Below are positions 6,011 through 10,757 of a stretch of 10,757 nt of DNA, one piece after another. The notes beneath the pieces were generated by a model, which saw only the letters and a program-made list of their open reading frames with translations, had not been told where the DNA came from and made no database searches. Source of the stretch: an uncultured Streptococcus sp. (GTDB lineage Bacteria > Bacillota > Bacilli > Lactobacillales > Streptococcaceae); the NCBI RefSeq assembly GCF_938020365.1, contig NZ_CALIIB010000132.1, positions 1 through 10,757 of the forward strand, written 5' to 3'. The first letter of the stretch is position 1; each line of letters opens with the position of its first letter. Position numbers and translations under genes: made by a program.

Positions 6011-7495
6011 ATGACTTTAGTTTATCAATCAACACGCGACGAAAAGAATAGAGTAACAGCCAGCCAGGCGATTTTGCAAGGTTTGGCGACAGACGGAGGC
6101 CTTTTTACCCCCATTACCTATCCGCAGGTCGATTTGGATTTTGCCAAGCTCAAAGACGCTTCTTATCAGGAAGTAGCCAAGCTAGTTTTATCTGCCTTTT
6201 TGGATGATTTTTCTGAAGCGGAGCTGGACCACTGTATCACCCATGCCTACGACAGCAAGTTTGATGATGCAGCGATTGCTCCCTTGGTCAAGCTGGATGG
6301 TCAGTATAATCTAGAGCTTTTCCACGGAGCGACCATTGCCTTCAAGGACATGGCTTTGTCCATTCTGCCTCACCTGATGACAACCGCAGCCAAAAAGCAC
6401 GGCTTGGAAAACAAAATTGTTATTTTGACGGCGACGTCTGGGGACACAGGCAAGGCCGCTATGGCAGGCTTTGCGGATGTTCCAGGAACTGAAATCATCG
6501 TCTTTTATCCGAAAGATGGTGTCAGCAAGGTTCAAGAGCTGCAAATGACAACGCAGACAGGTGCCAATACGCATGTGGTGGCCATTGACGGCAACTTTGA
6601 CGATGCCCAGACTAATGTCAAGCACATGTTCAATGACACAGACCTACGAGCTCGTCTCCTGGAGCACAAACTTCAGTTTTCATCAGCCAATTCTATGAAT
6701 ATTGGCCGTTTGGTGCCTCAGATTGTTTACTATGTCTATGCCTATGCTCAGTTAGTGAAAACGGGAGAAATCACAGCAGGCGACAAGGTCAACTTTACCG
6801 TTCCGACGGGGAACTTTGGCAATATCCTGGCGGCCTACTATGCCAAGCAAATCGGTCTGCCAGTTGGCAAGCTGATCTGCGCATCAAATGAGAACAATGT
6901 CCTGACTGACTTTTTCAAGACCCAGGTGTATGACAAGAAGCGGAGCTTTAAGGTGACGACTAGCCCGTCCATGGATATTTTGGTTTCCTCTAACTTGGAG
7001 CGCTTGATTTTCCATCTGTCTGGTAATAGCGCTGAGAAAACAGCTGCCCTGATGGCGGCTCTGAATGATCATGGCCAGTATGAACTGACGGACTTTGACG
7101 CTGAGATTTTAGAGCTCTTTGCAGCTGACTATGCGACAGAAGAGGAAACAGCTGCTGAAATCAAGCGGGTCTATCAAGTCTCTAACTACATTGAAGACCC
7201 TCATACAGCCGTTGCGTCTGCTGTCTATCAAAAATACTTGGCAGAGACAGGCGATCAGCGCAAAACTGTTATCGCGTCTACCGCTAGTCCTTATAAATTC
7301 CCAGTTGTAGCAGTTGAAGCTGTGACTGGTCAAACAGGACTCAGTGATTTCGAGGCTTTGGAGCAACTGCACGAACTTTCTGGCGTAGCCCTGCCACCAG
7401 CTGTGGACGGCTTAGAAACAGCATCGGTTCGCCACAAAACCACAGTCGCTGCAGACCAAATGCAGGCAGCAGTCGAAGATTACTTAGGATTGTAA
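6011..7495 (+). CDS. thrC: Threonine synthase
   Basis: This 494-residue PLP enzyme converts O-phospho-L-homoserine and water to L-threonine and phosphate, the last step of the aspartate-to-threonine route, in the cytosol. It belongs to the long form of the family (fold type II), not the roughly 350-residue Bacillus form. An N-terminal segment beginning YQSTRD and ATDGGLF precedes the PLP site FHGATIAFKD, with Lys112 as the Schiff-base lysine. The phosphate-binding loop TSGDTGKAA begins at 142, and PTGNFGNILAAYYAK follows further on. Frame and length are intact. It stands alone: homoserine dehydrogenase and kinase genes are not adjacent, as is usual in streptococci. Expression probably depends on its own extended -10 promoter and a CodY-like box; a strong terminator follows. 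Confidence 0.96.
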   Translation: MTLVYQSTRDEKNRVTASQAILQGLATDGGLFTPITYPQVDLDFAKLKDASYQEVAKLVLSAFLDDFSEAELDHCITHAYDSKFDDAAIAPLVKLDGQYNLELFHGATIAFKDMALSILPHLMTTAAKKHGLENKIVILTATSGDTGKAAMAGFADVPGTEIIVFYPKDGVSKVQELQMTTQTGANTHVVAIDGNFDDAQTNVKHMFNDTDLRARLLEHKLQFSSANSMNIGRLVPQIVYYVYAYAQLVKTGEITAGDKVNFTVPTGNFGNILAAYYAKQIGLPVGKLICASNENNVLTDFFKTQVYDKKRSFKVTTSPSMDILVSSNLERLIFHLSGNSAEKTAALMAALNDHGQYELTDFDAEILELFAADYATEEETAAEIKRVYQVSNYIEDPHTAVASAVYQKYLAETGDQRKTVIASTASPYKFPVVAVEAVTGQTGLSDFEALEQLHELSGVALPPAVDGLETASVRHKTTVAADQMQAAVEDYLGL

Positions 7496-7513
7496 GAATG
7501 GCTTAGAAAGCCT

Positions 7514-7543
7514 AAAATCAGCTGGATATCTGGCTGATTTTTT
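7514..7543 (+). terminator. Rho-independent terminator after thrC
   Basis: AAAATCAGC (7514-7522) pairs with GCTGATTTT (7533-7541), a nine-base-pair stem, and the T run continues. A small hairpin GGCTT-aga-AAGCC (7500-7512) sits just before it. The element lies 18 bases after the thrC stop. Confidence 0.9.
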
Positions 7544-7603
7544 CTTAGGATATCCAATGAAAGAAAGAGAAGTAGCTGATGCTTAAGAGGGAGAATTTTC
7601 TCT

Positions 7604-8881
7604 ATGACGAGTTATAAAAAAATCATGAACATTGCTCTGCCAGCTATGGCAGAGAACTTTTTGCAGATGCTCATGGGCATGGTCGACAGCTATCTGGTGG
7701 CTAGTCTGGGGCTGATTGCGATTTCTGGCGTCTCGGTGGCCGGCAATATCATTACCATTTATCAGGCAATCTTTATCGCGCTAGGGGCTGCTGTTTCCAG
7801 TCTCATCTCCAAGACTCTGGCTCAGGGAGACAAGGAGCGTCTGGCCTATCATACAGCTGAGGCTATCAAGTTGACACTGCTTTTGAGTTTTCTGCTAGGT
7901 CTCCTTTCTCTGCTTTTTGGTAGGCAGATGCTGGATCTGCTGGGGACGGAAAAGGCGGTGGCTGAAGCAGGCGGTCTCTATCTGGCTCTGGTTGGTGGGA
8001 CCATTGTCCTGCTGGGCTTGATGACTTCCTTTGGAGCTTTAGTGCGGGTCACGCGCAATCCCAGATTTCCCATGTATGTCAGTCTTCTGACCAATGTCCT
8101 CAATGCCTTCTTTTCTGGTCTGGGGATTTATGTCTTTCGGCTTGGTATTGTCGGCGTAGCGCTGGGGACGGTGCTGGCTCGTTTGGTCGGTGTGCTCATT
8201 CTCTGGCGGGAGCTAGACTTGTCCACGATCCGCTGGAGCTGGGGTTTAGATGGCGAGCTCTTGCGCCTGTCTCTGCCGGCTGCTGGAGAGCGGCTCATGA
8301 TGCGGGCGGGCGATGTGGTGATTATCGCCATTGTGGTTGTCTTTGGGACGGATGCAGTAGCGGGGAATGCCATCGGCGAAGTCCTGACGCAGTTTAACTA
8401 CATGCCGGCTTTCGGGGTCGCGACAGCAACAGTCATGCTGGTGGCCCATGCGGTTGGCGAGGGCGATATGCAAGCGGTTGGTCTGATTCGTCAGCGGGCC
8501 TTCTGGCTGTCTTTTGCTTGCATGCTGCCCTTTGCTTTAGGTATTTTCGCACTTGGTCGACCGCTGACCTTGCTCTATACGGACAATAGCGGAGCGATCA
8601 CAGCCAGTCTTTCGGTCATCCTCTTCTCCCTGCTGGGAACTCCCATGGCAGCTGGGACCGTGATTTACACAGCGGTTTGGCAGGGGCTGGGCAATGCCAG
8701 ACTGCCCTTTTATGCCACGACTATTGGCATGTGGTTAATTCGCATCATCTCAGGCTATTTGTTGGGTGTGACCTTTGGCTTGGGTCTGCCAGGAGTCTGG
8801 GCTGGGACGCTCTTGGACAATGGCTTCCGCTGGCTATTTTTAAAGGTTTTATACGACAGAAAAATGAGGGAAATCACATGA
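7604..8881 (+). CDS. MATE family multidrug/cation efflux transporter
   Basis: This 425-residue, very hydrophobic protein has the organisation of MATE (NorM/DinF-like) transporters: about twelve membrane helices in two related halves. It opens IMNIALPAMAENFLQ and continues MLMGMVDSYLVA, where Asp28 lies in helix 1 at the place of the conserved ion-coupling acidic residue of NorM/DinF proteins. SGVSVAGNI follows, and a LVRVTRNPRFPMY-like loop occurs in the first half. Family members export drugs, dyes or metabolites using a Na+ or H+ gradient; the substrate is not predictable here. A GAGGGAGA ribosome site lies about ten bases before the ATG. The stop overlaps the start of the HAD gene (ATGA), so the two are translated together. 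No strong promoter is visible in the 60 bases after the thrC terminator; partial read-through is possible. Confidence 0.9.
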   Translation: MTSYKKIMNIALPAMAENFLQMLMGMVDSYLVASLGLIAISGVSVAGNIITIYQAIFIALGAAVSSLISKTLAQGDKERLAYHTAEAIKLTLLLSFLLGLLSLLFGRQMLDLLGTEKAVAEAGGLYLALVGGTIVLLGLMTSFGALVRVTRNPRFPMYVSLLTNVLNAFFSGLGIYVFRLGIVGVALGTVLARLVGVLILWRELDLSTIRWSWGLDGELLRLSLPAAGERLMMRAGDVVIIAIVVVFGTDAVAGNAIGEVLTQFNYMPAFGVATATVMLVAHAVGEGDMQAVGLIRQRAFWLSFACMLPFALGIFALGRPLTLLYTDNSGAITASLSVILFSLLGTPMAAGTVIYTAVWQGLGNARLPFYATTIGMWLIRIISGYLLGVTFGLGLPGVWAGTLLDNGFRWLFLKVLYDRKMREIT

Positions 8882-9492
8882 CAACAGCGTTTATTTGGGA
8901 TTTGGACGGAACCTTGCTGGACTCCTACGATGCTATTTTGGCAGGAATTGAGGAAACCTACGCCCACTATGGCCTGGACTTTGACAGGGCAAGTATTCAC
9001 AGCTATATCCTAAAGCACTCTGTCCAGAAGCTCTTGGAAAAAGTAGCGTCTGAGAAGGGGCTGGACGCTGCCGAGATGAATGCCTTCCGTGGAGCAAGCC
9101 TAAAGGAGAAGAATGCTCAGGTCCACCTGATGGAAGGAACGGCGGAGATACTGGCTTGGGCTAAAGAGCAGGGCATTGCCCAGTTCGTCTATACCCACAA
9201 GGGACTCAATGCCCATCAAATCTTGCAAGACTTGGGCATTCATGACTATTTTACAGAAATCATCACAACGGCCAATGGCTTTAAGCGCAAGCCCCACCCA
9301 GAGGGTGTCGACTATCTGCTCGCGAAATATGGCCTGGATAAGCAGGAAACCTACTATATCGGGGACCGGACCCTAGATGTAGATGTCGCAGTCAATAGTG
9401 GCATCCAGAGCATTAACTTCTGTGACTACCGATCAGAAATCAATCAGAAAATAGAGAAGCTGATGGATATCCAGCATCTATTTACAAGATAA
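8878..9492 (+). CDS. HAD superfamily phosphatase (phosphoglycolate phosphatase/PGMB-like, subfamily IA)
   Basis: This 204-residue cytosolic hydrolase has all four HAD motifs. Motif I is DLDGT with nucleophile Asp8 and acid/base Asp10. Motif II is VYTHKG with Thr106. Motif III is KRKPHPEG with Lys138. Motif IV is GDRTLD (162-167) with Asp163 and Asp167, which bind Mg2+. The helical cap lies between motifs I and II (about 17-85), as in subfamily IA enzymes acting on small phosphorylated metabolites; the substrate is not predictable. The frame stays open upstream inside the MATE gene, but ATG 8878 overlapping the MATE stop, with GAGGGA at 8866-8871, is clearly the start because motif I follows at once. 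The stop codon is part of the terminator stem. Confidence 0.92.
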   Translation: MTTAFIWDLDGTLLDSYDAILAGIEETYAHYGLDFDRASIHSYILKHSVQKLLEKVASEKGLDAAEMNAFRGASLKEKNAQVHLMEGTAEILAWAKEQGIAQFVYTHKGLNAHQILQDLGIHDYFTEIITTANGFKRKPHPEGVDYLLAKYGLDKQETYYIGDRTLDVDVAVNSGIQSINFCDYRSEINQKIEKLMDIQHLFTR

Positions 9493-9536
9493 AAAGCAGA
9501 CCAGAACTGATCTACTGTCAGTCTAGCCTGCTTTTT
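9491..9536. terminator. Bidirectional terminator between HAD gene and YcxB-like gene
   Basis: AAAAAGCAG (9491-9499) pairs with CTGCTTTTT (9528-9536), nine base pairs, with further weak pairing inside. It has a T run on both strands. On the plus strand it ends the MATE-HAD message, its first bases being in the HAD stop codon; on the minus strand it lies three bases beyond the stop of the convergent gene. Confidence 0.85.
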
Positions 9537-9539
9537 CTT

Positions 9540-10025
9540 TTACATATGCTCAATGTGAAGTTCGAGCAAGAACTCAAGAGCCCCGGGAGTACAGTTCTTT
9601 TTTTCAATAGGGAAACCAACAATTGGTCCCAACATGATATAAAAATCTTCCTTAGTATGAAAAACTTTGACGATGTCATCATAGCTATAAAGAAACTCTC
9701 CTCGTTTGCTTTTTACAGAGAATTTATCTTTCTCAAATATAAGAGTTTGCTCCATATCCTTCCAGAAAGGAGTTTTTTGATAGGCTTTCTTTATCTGAAA
9801 GTCCATGCCAAAGTATATTGCTGAGAATGTAATCAAAGATGCAAATAGCACGGTAAACACAGAGAATCGCTTCAGTTGCTCAGGTATAAAGGTCAGATAG
9901 AGCGACATGATTCCTATAAAGATGAGAATATTTAGTAAAAATCCTTTTCCACGTATGAAAACAGACCATGCAAATCGTTGATAGACTTCCTCAGTCACAA
10001 GAGTTGGAATGGTTATTGGGAACAT
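9540..10025 (-). CDS. YcxB-like small membrane protein
   Basis: This 161-residue protein has two adjacent membrane helices (about 29-47 and 54-73), followed by a cytosolic or surface domain of about 80 residues. That domain resembles the YcxB C-terminal domain: a strand pair LIFEKDKFSVKSKRGEFLYSY, then DDIVKVFHTKEDFYIMLG, then FPIEKKN and a short final helix. The domain has no assigned biochemical role that I know. The start at 10025 is well supported by AGGAGGTGA six bases upstream and a TGGTATAAT promoter. It follows the histidine phosphatase gene on the same strand after 92 bases and shares a terminator with the convergent HAD gene. Its base composition is more A/T-rich than the ntp and MATE genes, suggesting an accessory gene. 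Family call moderate. Confidence 0.7.
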   Translation of the reverse strand: MFPITIPTLVTEEVYQRFAWSVFIRGKGFLLNILIFIGIMSLYLTFIPEQLKRFSVFTVLFASLITFSAIYFGMDFQIKKAYQKTPFWKDMEQTLIFEKDKFSVKSKRGEFLYSYDDIVKVFHTKEDFYIMLGPIVGFPIEKKNCTPGALEFLLELHIEHM

Positions 10026-10047
10026 GCTTCACCTCCTAGTTTTTATT

Positions 10048-10056
10048 ATTATACCA
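10048..10056 (-). promoter_or_regulatory. Extended -10 promoter of the YcxB-like gene
   Basis: On the minus strand TGGTATAAT reads from 10056 to 10048, identical to the thrC element. Transcription would start near 10041, leaving a leader of about 15 bases that holds AGGAGGTGA. No -35 consensus is evident. Confidence 0.7.
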
Positions 10057-10117
10057 TAGAAGAGTGATAAGATATAGCTGGCTCTTGCTAGGCGATACGA
10101 GGCAAGGTAGGTTTCTC

Positions 10118-10660
10118 TTAGAGGAGGCGAGTGATTTTTTCATCTTTGTCTAAAACCAGTACATCTGGCATGCTTAGGCTACGCCAGAAGTCATAATCAA
10201 TGCTGGAGTCAAATGCGCTCAGCAAGATGCAAATCAGATTGCCATGGGAACTGATGATAATTTCTTCGTTTTGGTGTTTGCTTTCCAGTTCATGAAAAAG
10301 AGCTAAGGCTCGCTGTTGAGCCTGTTGATTAGACTCGCCACCAACAAGTGAAAATGTTGACTGTGACCAAAGTTGCATGAGGCATTGTTCAAAATCTTGG
10401 CCAGCAATCGCTTGACTGCTTAGCTCTCGCTCTATTAGCCGTTTGTCGGTTTGAATAGCGAGTTTTAGACTCTGAGCCAAAGGCTCGACCGTTTGGATAG
10501 CCCTTCGGTAAGGGCTGGAATAAATGGCGGTAATGGCTTTGTCTGTTAAAAATTCAAGCTGTGCCAAGGATGCTTGCCCTTTGTCTGATAATGATCGGTT
10601 GATTTCATCAGGTGTATAGTTAGAATGCGCATGACGGATAAAATAGTAAGTGTTTTTCAT
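10118..10660 (-). CDS. Histidine phosphatase (phosphoglycerate mutase-like) family protein
   Basis: This 180-residue cytosolic protein belongs to the histidine phosphatase superfamily, branch 1. The catalytic motif FIRHAHSN has Arg9 and phospho-acceptor His10. SSPYRRAIQT carries the second phosphate-binding arginine (52 or 53), ERE (77-79) supplies the likely acid residue, and GGES is at 107-110. SSHG (137-140) has the second catalytic His139. Members are phosphatases or mutases on small phosphorylated compounds; the RHAH form and short length suggest a phosphatase rather than a glycolytic mutase, but the substrate is not predictable. The start at 10660 is forced: motif I begins nine residues in, and the upstream frame has no ATG, GTG or TTG before a TAG. 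There is no ribosome site; the -10 box lies six bases from the ATG, implying a leaderless message. No clear terminator follows. Confidence 0.9.
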   Translation of the reverse strand: MKNTYYFIRHAHSNYTPDEINRSLSDKGQASLAQLEFLTDKAITAIYSSPYRRAIQTVEPLAQSLKLAIQTDKRLIERELSSQAIAGQDFEQCLMQLWSQSTFSLVGGESNQQAQQRALALFHELESKHQNEEIIISSHGNLICILLSAFDSSIDYDFWRSLSMPDVLVLDKDEKITRLL

Positions 10661-10666
10661 AGGATA

Positions 10667-10675
10667 ATTATAGCA
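10667..10675 (-). promoter_or_regulatory. Extended -10 promoter giving a leaderless transcript
   Basis: TGCTATAAT reads from 10675 to 10667 on the minus strand, a perfect extended -10. A start 6-8 bases beyond it falls on or next to the A of ATG at 10660, so the mRNA would lack a leader. No -35 consensus is seen 17 bases upstream (ATGAAT). Confidence 0.7.
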
Positions 10676-10743
10676 AAATTTAAATCTCCATTCATTTTCT
10701 ACCTATTTTCCACGCCGCCTTTTCTGTCTTTGTCCGCCTTTCG

Positions 10744-10752
10744 TGTTATAAT
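10744..10752 (+). promoter_or_regulatory. Extended -10 promoter for a gene beyond the right edge
   Basis: TGTTATAAT on the plus strand would fire rightward out of the window, divergent from the histidine phosphatase gene. Two copies of CCGCCTTT (10715-10722 and 10734-10741), 19 bases apart, lie just upstream where -35 or regulator contacts would be. No gene is visible because the window ends. Confidence 0.5.
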
Positions 10753-10757
10753 AAACC

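Noticed and set aside
8677..8877. Upstream extension of the HAD protein into the MATE gene
   Set aside because: The HAD motif I begins seven codons after ATG 8878, which has a ribosome site; the extension only mirrors the MATE gene.
10026..10117. Terminator between the two minus-strand genes
   Set aside because: Only a five-base stem (CTTGC/GCAAG) without a T run is visible.

Overview
The window looks like chromosomal DNA of an oral Streptococcus of the sanguinis/gordonii type. The basis is the protein sequences (V-type ATPase A, B and D subunits of the Enterococcus/Streptococcus kind, the long-form threonine synthase, a LysM protein with a Pro/Ala/Glu linker), tight Gram-positive Shine-Dalgarno sequences, and promoters of the extended -10 type (TGnTATAAT). 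The species call is inference; no marker gene is present.

Layout, left to right. Bases 1-296 hold the 3' end of a RimJ/RimL-type GNAT acetyltransferase. A 174-base gap follows, carrying an imperfect hairpin that resembles the streptococcal BOX family. Then comes a tightly overlapping operon segment, ntpA-ntpB-ntpD (471-4262), encoding the catalytic subunit, the nucleotide-site partner subunit and the central shaft of a V/A-type ion-translocating ATPase. The other subunits (I, K, E, C, F) are not in the window, and the gene next to ntpA is an acetyltransferase rather than the expected F subunit. A 465-base gene-free stretch (4263-4727) has an 81-base imperfect inverted repeat, a terminator and a possible long leader. 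Next is a secreted 379-residue protein (4755-5894) with a signal peptide, a LysM domain, a long Pro/Ala/Glu linker and a C-terminal domain with an HxxxxxxD...HxH zinc signature. It is followed by threonine synthase (6011-7495), with an extended -10 promoter and an upstream CodY-like box. A MATE-family transporter and a HAD phosphatase (7604-9492) are coupled by an ATGA overlap. Two minus-strand genes end the window: a small YcxB-like membrane protein (10025-9540) and a histidine-phosphatase-family protein (10660-10118). The latter appears to be transcribed as a leaderless mRNA.

Most genes here act independently: ATP-driven ion transport, cell-wall interaction, the last step of threonine synthesis, efflux and small phosphatases. 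Hairpin terminators separate the units after ntpD, the LysM gene, thrC and the HAD gene. The last of these also serves the convergent minus-strand gene.

I found no phage, CRISPR, toxin-antitoxin or defence module. The points most worth following up are the LysM protein's metallopeptidase-like C-terminal domain, the leaderless start of the histidine phosphatase, the acetyltransferase next to ntpA, the two intergenic hairpin elements and the CodY-like box before thrC.
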